Origin: CAZMVY01 sp964569765
Lineage (GTDB): Bacteria; Planctomycetota; Phycisphaerae; UBA1845; PWPN01
Length of the DNA stretch: 23,612 bases
Direction of reading: 5' to 3'
Assembly (NCBI GenBank): GCA_964569765.1
Contig: CAZMVY010000044.1
Span: 1-23,612 of the forward strand
Shown here one piece after another: positions 14,860 to 22,403 of the stretch (positions are counted from its first letter, which is position 1; each line of letters opens with the position of its first letter). The translations under genes were made by a program, and so were the position numbers. A model generated the notes under the pieces. It ran no database searches. It was not told the origin of the DNA and was given only the letters and a program-made list of their open reading frames with translations.

Positions 14860-17382
14860 TCACTGCGCGCGGAACGTGTAGGTGTACGTCACGCCGGCGG
14901 TCTGGAAGTAGTCTTCCAGCCCGCCGCTGCCGCCGACCGTCGATTGGTAGGCGGCATCGCGGCAGTAGATCGTGATCTTGAGGGTATCGCCGGGGGTACC
15001 GTCCCGGACGGGGAAAAGAACTGTGTGGGAGTCGGCGGCTTTCCACTGGTTGGCGTCCGAAAGGCTCGTGCTGCGCGCGTTGACGTACGTGCTGCGATAC
15101 GGGTTGTTGACTTCCTCATCACCGTCTTTGACGTAGATGAGCGCGGTGACATCCGGGATCACCCGGGGCGGACGGACATACTTGTTCATGTTTGCGGTGC
15201 AGGTCATCTCCACGGAAATCGGGATTGCCACTTCCTGGTTCGGCTCCAGTGTTGATGCGGGTGCCGTCCACCTGCGGGTGGCGGAGATGAACAGCTCCTT
15301 GTCGTACGATATGTCGCCCAACTCGGGGTCAAAGGCGGATACATGCACCGTCCAGCGCACGCCAGTGACGGCCTGGCCGCCCTCCGCGGTCGCGGAGAAG
15401 GTGTAGGGACTGGCGGCGGCGGCTGGCTGGGAGAAGTACTTGGTGTCGGTTAGCATCCAGCGTCCGCGAGAACAGGTAGCGAATTCGATGGCCGCCAGCG
15501 TTTGAAGGGCGACGTCGGTCGCCAGGGCCGGCTCTGTGAATTGTCCCGGGTTGCGGGGAGAGCCGAAGTACTGCTCGTGATCGAGGTCGCCCAGATCGAT
15601 GCCGCCTCCCGCAGGGCCCACGCCCGCGCCGGCCATCGAGGCGATCGGCACCGCCCCGTCACTGTCGCCCACCAGGTGGGCTTCGAACGGGCTGTTCGGA
15701 TCGGCCATCAACCAGGGCATCACGAGCGCACCGATCGCGGTTTCGCCGCCTTCCAGCTTAGGCCGGCGGAACCAAAAGCCGCCCACCGTGACCTTAGGAC
15801 GTTTGCTGGTCACTCCGTAGAAGAAGAAGTACTTGTAGCTTAGCCGGTAGATGTCGTTGCTGTTGAGTGTCCGCAGGTTGTCTGAGTACAGATACGGGCC
15901 GTTTTCGAGGTCGAAGACCTGCATGGTGGTGTCATCGCCGGCGATCGATTCCCCGTATGTGAACAGCTTCTCCAGGGCCAGGTTGTGTGGGGTGCTGGTA
16001 TGGCTGTTGGCCCAACGGAGATCGCGCAGGCCGGGGCTGTCGACGGCCATATCGTCGATGGCCCGGCGGAGGGCGAAGAGGGTGTTGTCGATGTTCTCCA
16101 GTGGAAAGGTGACCACGCCGTCGGGGCCCGCCCGATAGGCGCCGTGCGGGGCGCCGAGAACGTAGCGGAGGGTCGTGAGCGGGCTGCCCAGGTGGGGCGT
16201 GCCCCAGGTAATCAGCAGCTTGAATGCTTTCTGTATGGGGCTGTTCAGCAACTGAATGCCGGCCCGTGACACCACGCCACCCATCGAGTGGGCCACGATG
16301 TACACCCGCAGGTCGGGGTTGGCCGCCACCAGAGGCCCGAGTTCGGCATTCACGGCCTCGGCGAACGAGTGATCCAGACGCTTCACGCCGGAGGTCTCGG
16401 TGAAGATCGGTCGGTAGGTAGGGTAGATGAACTCGTAGAACGCCGTACATTCCAGCTTGTCCGCCCGGGTCTCCAGTGCGGCCTTGTACAGGTGCGTCCA
16501 CACATCGCGCTTGTAGGCGTACTGCCACGGTGGTCCGACCTCGGCTGTCTCGTAGCCCAAACGCTCCTTCTCGTTGTGCCCGTGGACGAGGATCACGACT
16601 GTCTGGAGGGGCGGGGCGTTGGCCGGTCGGCCCGTGGCCGGTATACGGGCCTCGCTTGCGCCTGCGCTGGGTTCCATGAGAACCAGGGCGGGGTCAACGG
16701 ACCAGTTGGCGCTGCCGGCGAAGCTCCCGACCACGTACCGGATCTGGCGTGGACGGATCGCCGATTGCTCGCGCGCCTCGAGCGATTTGGCCGTCTCAGG
16801 GTTCTTCATCGCGAGGTCGGAGGCGATCGAGTCTGGGAACAGGTAATCAGCGACGATGAGGGTACCTTGCCCGTCCAAGAGCCGCGCAGGCAGAAAAGCG
16901 ACGTGGGCGTACCGCGTCTCGTCGCCGACCTGCAAATCCCCGATGCGCGCGCCGGTCAGGGTTGATGCATCGACGCCCGCGATTTCTCCGCGAGGGAAGG
17001 TGAGTGTCGGGACGATGTTGCAGACCCTGGCACCCTGCGCGACTGGATCGAAGGAGTCAAATGTGACGGTGCGCATGTACGCTGCGGACCTGATACCGTA
17101 CGGGGAGAGGTCTACGTCGTTTTGGGCTTTACTCAGTGTCAGCTTGGTGAGTTCCACCGGGTTGCCCGGCAAGATCGGTACCATCATCAGGCGTGTGCCA
17201 TCGGAAAGACTGAGGTCCGCGTAGGTCTGTCCCCGCACCACCACCGGACCGGTGCTTTCCGCCGCTCCGTTGCCGGCGTCGCCGGGTGAGTCCGACGGCT
17301 GACAGCCGCTTAGTACGCAAGCCATTCCCAATAGCAGGACGACTGTCGAGAGCCGACCGGCCGCGAATGCAGACAACCGCAT
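14860..17382 (-). CDS. Large lipase-like alpha/beta-hydrolase lipoprotein (840 aa)
   Basis: A lipoprotein with a signal ending L-S-G-C at Cys27. An N-terminal domain (~45-250) is unrecognised. Residues ~258-650 form an alpha/beta-hydrolase domain of the lipase/PGAP1-like kind: 'TVVILVHGHNE' (oxyanion loop), nucleophile Ser366 in 'YIVAHSMGGVVSRAG', 'TWGTPHLGSP' at 392-401, then 'GDSDGAVPIAS' (candidate catalytic Asp) and 'DLDHEQYFGSP' (candidate His). The residue before H-S-M is Ala instead of the usual Gly, as in some relatives. The C-terminal ~190 residues are beta-rich with Cys residues and may be a binding module. It probably hydrolyses an ester or amide at the cell surface; the substrate is unknown. 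The ATG at 17382 has AGGGGG upstream. The IS element lies 33 bases past its stop. Confidence 0.82.
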   Translation of the reverse strand: MRLSAFAAGRLSTVVLLLGMACVLSGCQPSDSPGDAGNGAAESTGPVVVRGQTYADLSLSDGTRLMMVPILPGNPVELTKLTLSKAQNDVDLSPYGIRSAAYMRTVTFDSFDPVAQGARVCNIVPTLTFPRGEIAGVDASTLTGARIGDLQVGDETRYAHVAFLPARLLDGQGTLIVADYLFPDSIASDLAMKNPETAKSLEAREQSAIRPRQIRYVVGSFAGSANWSVDPALVLMEPSAGASEARIPATGRPANAPPLQTVVILVHGHNEKERLGYETAEVGPPWQYAYKRDVWTHLYKAALETRADKLECTAFYEFIYPTYRPIFTETSGVKRLDHSFAEAVNAELGPLVAANPDLRVYIVAHSMGGVVSRAGIQLLNSPIQKAFKLLITWGTPHLGSPLTTLRYVLGAPHGAYRAGPDGVVTFPLENIDNTLFALRRAIDDMAVDSPGLRDLRWANSHTSTPHNLALEKLFTYGESIAGDDTTMQVFDLENGPYLYSDNLRTLNSNDIYRLSYKYFFFYGVTSKRPKVTVGGFWFRRPKLEGGETAIGALVMPWLMADPNSPFEAHLVGDSDGAVPIASMAGAGVGPAGGGIDLGDLDHEQYFGSPRNPGQFTEPALATDVALQTLAAIEFATCSRGRWMLTDTKYFSQPAAAASPYTFSATAEGGQAVTGVRWTVHVSAFDPELGDISYDKELFISATRRWTAPASTLEPNQEVAIPISVEMTCTANMNKYVRPPRVIPDVTALIYVKDGDEEVNNPYRSTYVNARSTSLSDANQWKAADSHTVLFPVRDGTPGDTLKITIYCRDAAYQSTVGGSGGLEDYFQTAGVTYTYTFRAQ

Positions 17383-18055
17383 TGAAGACCCCCTGGAACC
17401 CGTCCGTTGGAAGTGATGGAATCGGCCGTACGGCTGCTGGCAGGCCACCGGCGCTCTGCAACGAGTAGGCCGCCCCCAGGCTTGGCTGCCTCGTTCGGGT
17501 TCATCAAGCGCTTCGGCCCCGCATACATGAGAGTGACTGCCGCCCGTTTGGTAGCCACCACAGATGGCAAACGGATCTGTATCTGTCCGTCGGAAGCTCC
17601 AAATGCTATCGACAACTATACGGACCGGGTTGAGCCGAAACTAACTCACTGAAACTGAGCGGTTTTTGAACGAAGGTTACACATAACCGACGTAACGCCA
17701 AGGACTTGTGGCGATTTGCGATGTCGCGGAAAACGGCCGGTTCTCTCGTTTCTCGTGTCGGCGAAACGCAGTTTTCCGGCCATCTCTCGCAAGTCCTGTG
17801 TTGCCCGTTCGAAGAACCGCTCAGTTTGAGTAACTCAGGTTACGCAGGCTGAGAAAAACCGCGGCGATTTTCGGGCCGGAATCGGAGCAGGGCCGATCCT
17901 GTTCGGCACATCAGTTGCTAATGGGTTGTGCGGAACCGCGAGCACTGGGCGGGGGCCGGACAGTCCTGCGTGAGTGGGCGTCGTCGGTATTACCTGGGCC
18001 GATCTGCGCGCAGCGCCAGGGCCCACGGTATCGGAAGGCTATGGGCGCCAGCGTG
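17383..18055. other. 673-base gene-free region between the lipase-like and tatA genes
   Basis: It holds the upstream region of the lipase-like gene (17383-17640) and the nested inverted repeat at 17641-17838; I see nothing recognisable in 17839-18055. Composition is less GC-rich around 17590-17700 than in the genes. Two open frames (17310-17615 minus and 17407-17652 plus) show no recognisable domain and are not called. Confidence 0.5.
17641..17838. repeat. ~200-base nested inverted repeat (MITE-like or structured RNA)
   Basis: The outer arms 17641-17672 and 17806-17838 are reverse complements over about 32 bases with a few mismatches and one gap; the core CTGAGCGGTT pairs with AACCGCTCAG. 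Inside lie AGGACTTG/CAAGTCCT (17701-17708 and 17790-17797), GGAAAAC/GTTTTCC (17728-17734 and 17771-17777) and an apical CGTTTC/GAAACG (17747-17752 and 17763-17768). All pairs share roughly one centre (about 17740-17758), so the region could fold into one long interrupted hairpin on either strand. No coding frame explains it. A miniature inverted-repeat element, a non-coding RNA or a long regulatory structure are all possible. Confidence 0.6.
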
Positions 18056-18145
18056 TTACTGCCGGGCGGCCTGCAGCTTCGCAATGCGCGCGACCGGTTC
18101 CTCCCCGGTGGCCCACCCGGTGAAATAGAACCGAATCATTTCCAT
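18056..18145 (-). CDS. Possible small protein after tatA (29 aa)
   Basis: An ATG at 18145 opens a 29-codon frame ending in TAA, starting 31 bases after the tatA stop on the same strand. The peptide begins MEMIRFYFTGWATGEE and continues with a short amphipathic stretch. Codon third positions are mostly G or C, like the neighbours. No family is recognised and the ribosome-binding site is weak (GGCGGAC). It may be a small real gene or a chance frame. An internal ATG at 18139 is an alternative start. Confidence 0.25.
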   Translation of the reverse strand: MEMIRFYFTGWATGEEPVARIAKLQAARQ

Positions 18146-18176
18146 CGTCCGCCGTGTCGGCGTGCGGGCAGGGCAA

Positions 18177-18479
18177 CTACGGCCCCGGCGGCGAGTGCGT
18201 CTTCTCCGCGGCCGGTTCTTCGTGTGTCGCATGGGCCTGGTATGTATCGTTGTTGCGGGGCAGGGCGCGGTCGGAGGACGGGCGGTTTACCGCGTCCTCG
18301 ATCTCGTCCTCTACACCGCGCAGGCCCTTCTTGAACTCTACGATCCCCTTGCCGAGAGATCTTCCTACCTCGGGCAGCCGTTTTCCGAACAAGAGCAGGC
18401 CGATAAAGGCGATGATCAGTAGCTCGCCCCATCCGGGCATGCTCACGAATTGCGCGAGTACTGGGTACGTTGTGCTCAT
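18177..18479 (-). CDS. tatA: Sec-independent translocase subunit TatA (100 aa)
   Basis: A TatA/TatE-type protein that forms the pore-like oligomer of the twin-arginine translocase. One membrane helix (about residues 18-31, ELLIIAFIGLLLFG) is followed by the hinge 'FGKRLPEVGRSLGKGIVEFKKGL' (split: FG at 31-32, 'KRLPEVGRSLGKG', 'EFKKGLRG'), an amphipathic helix and a polar tail. A Gly-Trp-Gly-Glu block precedes the helix. The start at 18479 has GGAGG 6 bases upstream and a TATAAT about 50 bases upstream. No tatB or tatC is nearby. TatE or TatB are less likely given the FGKRLPE hinge and length. Confidence 0.93.
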   Translation of the reverse strand: MSTTYPVLAQFVSMPGWGELLIIAFIGLLLFGKRLPEVGRSLGKGIVEFKKGLRGVEDEIEDAVNRPSSDRALPRNNDTYQAHATHEEPAAEKTHSPPGP

Positions 18480-18527
18480 GGCGACCTCCAGGCGGAACGT
18501 CTCCGCGCGAGAACCGGGCGCCTTGGT

Positions 18528-18533
18528 ATTATA
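18528..18533 (-). promoter_or_regulatory. Perfect TATAAT -10 box upstream of tatA
   Basis: TATAAT on the minus strand about 50 bases before the tatA start. The matching -35 at 17-18 bases is poor (CGACCC), so the promoter may depend on an activator. Confidence 0.45.
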
Positions 18534-18642
18534 CGGCAACTGCTCGGGCAGGGTCGCATGGATCGTTTGCCCAGGCTCGTTACGCCAAGGCGGGCTTTCG
18601 GACGCGGCGTGGGGGATACATCAAGGCCCGGCGCTTCGGTGA

Positions 18643-19071
18643 TCAGAACAGGAGGTGATAGAGGTAATCGAGCCGCCCGCTCATCACGAGCTTGCGGCCG
18701 GAGAATCGCATCACTTCCCGGATCTTCTCGCGGTAGCTCGGGTGATAGCAGTGGTTCGGGCATTTCTTGCAGGCCGGTTTCGGGTCCATCGGGCAGTTCG
18801 ACCGCTTCACGAAGGCATGAACGAGCAGCTTGCGGCAGGCCTCGCACAACACAATCGGTTTGCCGGCGATGGCCTCGACATCGTGCGTCTTGAGTGTGAC
18901 ACGTCTCTTTTCCGCATGAACGTGCTGGTGCCCGCAGTACACATCAATGAAAGTCGCCAAGGTCTTCAAGTCGCGGCGGAGCGCACGGACGCTGCCTTTG
19001 TCGCGCCTTGGCCGGTCGGCGGCGGCTTCCGGACAGTGGCTTTCGTGCGGAAGATTCATGCTCTGGATCAT
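18643..19071 (-). CDS. YgbA-type, nitrous oxide-stimulated promoter family protein (142 aa)
   Basis: Matches the YgbA_NO family. The conserved core reads 'FIDVYCGHQH', 'LCEACRKLLVHAFVKRSNCP', 'KPACKKCPNHCYHPSYREK' and 'IREVMRFSGRK'. Seven Cys (46, 76, 79, 93, 101, 104, 108), including Cys76-x2-Cys79 and Cys101-x2-Cys104-x3-Cys108, suggest a metal or iron-sulfur site. In E. coli ygbA is controlled by the nitric-oxide sensor NsrR; the biochemical role is not settled. The ATG at 19071 was chosen; an ATG at 19059 is close. The family core begins near residue 33, so a later start is conceivable. A perfect FNR/DNR-type palindrome lies 22 bases upstream. It precedes tatA by 163 bases on the same strand. 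Confidence 0.85.
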   Translation of the reverse strand: MIQSMNLPHESHCPEAAADRPRRDKGSVRALRRDLKTLATFIDVYCGHQHVHAEKRRVTLKTHDVEAIAGKPIVLCEACRKLLVHAFVKRSNCPMDPKPACKKCPNHCYHPSYREKIREVMRFSGRKLVMSGRLDYLYHLLF

Positions 19072-19411
19072 AGCCCCGGCCGATCGGAACGGCCTTGACG
19101 CTGGTCAAGCTACGGGTTTTTCGCTGGCCGTGCTCCCGATAAGCGCTACGGGTCAAAGCTTCGTTCTTAACCCTGAGGCGGCCTTCAACCACAAGCAAAC
19201 GCGCGGCTGCCGCTCGCGTCATCCGGAGCCCGTCGTCCAGCGGGCCTTCGGCCGGGCGTGAAGTGGACGGGGTGCATGTTGAACGCGGCGCCGGGGTGCG
19301 TCCGCTCGGCAGCGAGCCCGGAGGCGGGTACAATCCGGACCGATGACACGCAACGATTTCCGTCGGCCGGGCTCCGGCCCTGATCGAGTATGTCGGACGA
19401 AGGGAGGGCAG
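19072..19411. other. Divergent intergenic region between the YgbA-like and hydrolase genes
   Basis: A 340-base spacer between divergent genes. It contains the palindrome at 19094-19109, a GCTACGGGT direct repeat (19109-19117 and 19145-19153), and a TACAAT (19329-19334) that could be a -10 for the hydrolase gene, though no good -35 is at the right distance. Nothing coding is evident. Confidence 0.5.
19094..19109. promoter_or_regulatory. FNR/DNR-type operator palindrome upstream of the YgbA-like gene
   Basis: CTTGACGCTGGTCAAG is a perfect 16-base palindrome with a 4-base centre (TTGAC-N4-GTCAA). It is close to the TTGAT-N4-ATCAA consensus of CRP/FNR-family regulators, including NO-responsive DNR/NNR proteins. 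The adjacent YgbA-type gene fits nitrosative-stress control. The box centre is only ~30 bases before the annotated start, so an activator role would imply a short leader or a downstream start; repression is also possible. Confidence 0.5.
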
Positions 19412-22375
19412 ATGTGGGGTACCCTCGCGTCGGTCCTGCTCGCAGCGCTCGCGACGCGGCCGTGCAGCGCTCAACCCACGGCCGCCAGCCGCGGCACCCT
19501 GCCCGAGGACGTCTATTGCGGTGAACTGGTCTGCTTTCCCGGGCCGTGGGGTTTCCGGATAGGCCGTTCGAGCATCATTCTTGTCAGCGATCAGGAGCTC
19601 GAGGCGCTGGCGGATCCGGATAAGGTTCTCAACCTCTCGCTGGCGCACGGGAGGCGTGAAATGAGCCTCCGCCAGGTGTGCGAGCGCGCGAAGGCCGCCG
19701 GCCAGCGCACGCTCATCCTCGCCTTTGATCACTTCTTCAGCCAGTACCGCCCCGGCCAAGCCGGCCCGCGCCGCCTGATGCCCGACATGGACGAGTACGT
19801 CCAGCGAATCGCCGCGATCAGCCGGTTCGCGCAGCAGTACGGACTGGGGCTCGAACTGAGCCTGCTCAGCCCGCTGGAGATCGGCGCGGCATATGCCAGA
19901 CAGGCCGGCGAATCGGGCCTGTGGCTGCACTACCGCAAGGGACTTCGCGATCCGAAGACCGGCGCCTTCAGCGTCCAGTTGTGGCAGCAGAAGAGGTGGG
20001 CCAACAACAAGGGCCCGATCGAGATCGCCGACGCGGGCGTCCGCGTGTTCGCCTTCCACGAGATCCCGGTGCACGGGACTCCGTATCGCGTCGTGGACCC
20101 GAAGGGCATCGTGGAGATCACGGACGTTGCCAAGGTGGAGCACCTGTCCGACCCCGCTGCCGACGGAGCGGCGAAGCGCATCCGGATCTACGGCGCCGGT
20201 CGGGCGGATATCGGTCCGCTCGACCGCGTGCTTGTCGTTCAGCAGTACCGGACGCCCGAGATGGACTACTTCAGCGAGAAGGCCCTGCCGTACCTGCGGG
20301 CGCTGGTGGATAAGTACGCCGACGCCGGCGTGCGGCTGAACGGCCTCTACTCGGACGAGATGCACATCCAACAGGACTGGAACTACCACGGCCATCACGA
20401 CGCCGGCGAGTTCGCCGTGCGGTACGTCAGCCCCGGTTTCGCGAAACGGTTCGCCGACCTCTACGGCGCGGAATACGGCGACTTCGCGAAGTACATGGTC
20501 TATTTCGCCTACGGCCAGGAGGACTTCGCGAACGACCTGAGCGCGAAGGAAGGCGTGATGCACGTCTTCGGTTCCTCGCCGGAGGACATCCGGCGCACGG
20601 CACTGTTTCGCTCGCGCTACTACCGTCTCCTCCAGGACGGCGTCGTCGATCTTTTCGTCCAGGCCAAACGACACGCGGAGCAGCGAATGGGGCATCGGCT
20701 CGATGCCCGCGCGCACGCCACCTGGGCCGAGAGCCCGACGTGCGACTCGTGGCGAAGCGGGCGGCAATCGATGAACGGCAGCGGATACGAGTACACCCCG
20801 AGCTTCGTCTGGTCGAACACGGTTCAGCAGGCGGCCTCCGCCTGTCACGACTACTTCAAGTGGGGCGACTTCCTCACGGGCAACGGCAACGACCATGCGG
20901 AGGGCGGCTACGCGGATCGCGATTACTGGGGCCTGGCCCTGGCCTGCTCGACCGGCATTCTCAACGAGGTCCCGTATTCCTATGCCGCCCACTGGGGCAT
21001 GCCCGCGGAACTGAGCCGCCGCCGGAGTGCGCTCGAGAACACGTACGGTACCGCGGCCTCGCCGTTCTACGGAATGGTTCACGACATGCAGCACCGGGAT
21101 GTGGATGTGCTCATGCTCTATCCGCTCGATCTCGTCGCCGTCGAAGAGCGGTTCGGAAGCTGGATGACGCTGTACGGCTACGCGAACTTCGTCACGCAGG
21201 CCAAGTTGCTCGAGCGCGGCCGGGTAGCCGGCGGCGCGATCGAGATGGCCGGGCGCCGCTTCACGACGCTCGTGACCACGTTCGAGCCGTTTCCGTCGAA
21301 CAGGCTGCTGGCGATGATGCGAGAGCTTGCCGAGAGTGGCGGGCGCGTTATCTGGTCCGGCCCACCGCCTGTACTTTCTGCGGAAGGCGAGACTGTGCTC
21401 GCCGAATGGAAAAGACTCGTCGGCGTGGAATACACACCCGATGCGACGGAAGGCTTCATGGCGCCCGGCCGGCAGGTCGTGTTCGAAGGAATCCTCAAGG
21501 ACCTCCCGCCGCAGGTCATCCTCACCGACTTCCTCGTGGACCATGTGTACCCGGTTGCGCCGACCCCGGGCACCGAGACTCTCGCCCGCGTGAAGGGTTC
21601 CGCCGTGGGAACGCGGCGCCTCCTCATGGGCGGCGGGACCGTTACGTTCCTCGGCTTCCGGCCTCGCGACGACCAGGCCCGCAGCCTCGGCTACGAGATC
21701 CGCTGGTGGTTCGAGATCCTCAACGCGCTCGGCGCTTATCCGCCCACCGGTCGCTTTCCGGGCACGAACGACAACACCGAGTACCTCTCGCGCACCACCG
21801 ACTACCTGACGTGCCGCTTTCCGAACGGGTCGGTGGCCGTGACGCGGCACTTCCGCGAAGTCGAGGAGGGTTGGGCCGGCGGCTGGGCCCGAGATCAGAA
21901 GCAGGACCAGGAGTATCTCCAGCGCGTGCCCCCGCCGACGGAGGAGATCGAGCTTCACGACTTCAAGGTGAACGGCCACACGGTGAGGTACTCCGGCCGG
22001 CAGGCGATGACATTCCGCGTGGACGACAAGGGTCACCTGATCGCATTCGCGGGCGCCGGCGGCCGGCGAATCACGATCGACGGCCGGGAGACCATCTTTG
22101 CCGATCAGGATCTACCCCTGGTCGCCTGGGCGCCGGTCGTGGCGGAGCGGCGCGTGGACGGCGGCGCGCTGCTTCAGATCATGGTTCACGGGACAGGCGT
22201 CGTCCGTCTGCCGGCAGTGGGGCTACCGGAGAACTTGCAGATTGTGGCGGAAGGTCCGACGCCGGGAAGCCGCGGCGAAGTCGTTCCCAGCCGCCGCGAG
22301 AACGACGTCATCGTAGTGACCGTTGCGCCGGCGCAGTCCGGTCGTTGGATGTACGGCGTGCCGGCGAAGCCTTGA
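19412..22375 (+). CDS. Secreted glycoside-hydrolase-like protein (987 aa)
   Basis: A signal peptide (about residues 1-20, ending CSA before QPTAAS) is followed by a large domain that looks like a TIM-barrel glycoside hydrolase of the GH42/clan-A type. Candidate acids are Asp315-Glu316 in 'GLYSDEMHIQQDW' and Asn518-Glu519 in 'GILNEVPYSYAAHWGMP', with many aromatic and His residues between (NYHGHHDAG, FVWSNT). Residues ~560-660 ('DVLMLYPLDLVAVEERFGSW', 'LVTTFEPFPS') resemble the GATase-like trimerisation domain of beta-galactosidases. The C-terminal ~150 residues are beta-rich. The exact family and substrate are unknown. GGGAGGG precedes the ATG at 19412. An SGNH hydrolase starts 28 bases later, so the two probably act on the same extracellular polysaccharide. 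A 1030-codon antisense frame across it is a GC-bias shadow. Confidence 0.78.
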   Translation: MWGTLASVLLAALATRPCSAQPTAASRGTLPEDVYCGELVCFPGPWGFRIGRSSIILVSDQELEALADPDKVLNLSLAHGRREMSLRQVCERAKAAGQRTLILAFDHFFSQYRPGQAGPRRLMPDMDEYVQRIAAISRFAQQYGLGLELSLLSPLEIGAAYARQAGESGLWLHYRKGLRDPKTGAFSVQLWQQKRWANNKGPIEIADAGVRVFAFHEIPVHGTPYRVVDPKGIVEITDVAKVEHLSDPAADGAAKRIRIYGAGRADIGPLDRVLVVQQYRTPEMDYFSEKALPYLRALVDKYADAGVRLNGLYSDEMHIQQDWNYHGHHDAGEFAVRYVSPGFAKRFADLYGAEYGDFAKYMVYFAYGQEDFANDLSAKEGVMHVFGSSPEDIRRTALFRSRYYRLLQDGVVDLFVQAKRHAEQRMGHRLDARAHATWAESPTCDSWRSGRQSMNGSGYEYTPSFVWSNTVQQAASACHDYFKWGDFLTGNGNDHAEGGYADRDYWGLALACSTGILNEVPYSYAAHWGMPAELSRRRSALENTYGTAASPFYGMVHDMQHRDVDVLMLYPLDLVAVEERFGSWMTLYGYANFVTQAKLLERGRVAGGAIEMAGRRFTTLVTTFEPFPSNRLLAMMRELAESGGRVIWSGPPPVLSAEGETVLAEWKRLVGVEYTPDATEGFMAPGRQVVFEGILKDLPPQVILTDFLVDHVYPVAPTPGTETLARVKGSAVGTRRLLMGGGTVTFLGFRPRDDQARSLGYEIRWWFEILNALGAYPPTGRFPGTNDNTEYLSRTTDYLTCRFPNGSVAVTRHFREVEEGWAGGWARDQKQDQEYLQRVPPPTEEIELHDFKVNGHTVRYSGRQAMTFRVDDKGHLIAFAGAGGRRITIDGRETIFADQDLPLVAWAPVVAERRVDGGALLQIMVHGTGVVRLPAVGLPENLQIVAEGPTPGSRGEVVPSRRENDVIVVTVAPAQSGRWMYGVPAKP

Positions 22376-22403
22376 CAAATTCGGGATTTGCGGAAGGTGA
22401 TTC

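Noticed and set aside
17310..17652. Open frames 17310-17615 (minus) and 17407-17652 (plus) upstream of the lipase-like gene
   Set aside because: No domain is recognised and no ribosome-binding site was noted; the minus-strand frame overlaps the lipase signal peptide in another frame. They could be decayed fragments, but I cannot support that.
18060..18130. A possible tRNA around the GGTTCC/CCGGTGG stretch
   Set aside because: No cloverleaf, anticodon arm or proper T-loop (GGTTCRANNCC) could be formed.
19094..19121. The CTTGAC/GTCAAG hairpin followed by TTTTT read as a terminator on the plus strand
   Set aside because: No plus-strand gene ends here, the stem is only six bases and the T-run is several bases away. 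The exact TTGAC-N4-GTCAA symmetry fits a regulator site better.
18944..22036. A 1030-codon open frame on the minus strand, antisense to the secreted hydrolase
   Set aside because: It has no recognisable domain, is rich in Arg, Val, His and Glu as expected for the antisense of a GC-biased gene, and lies opposite a gene with a signal peptide, ribosome-binding site and domain structure.
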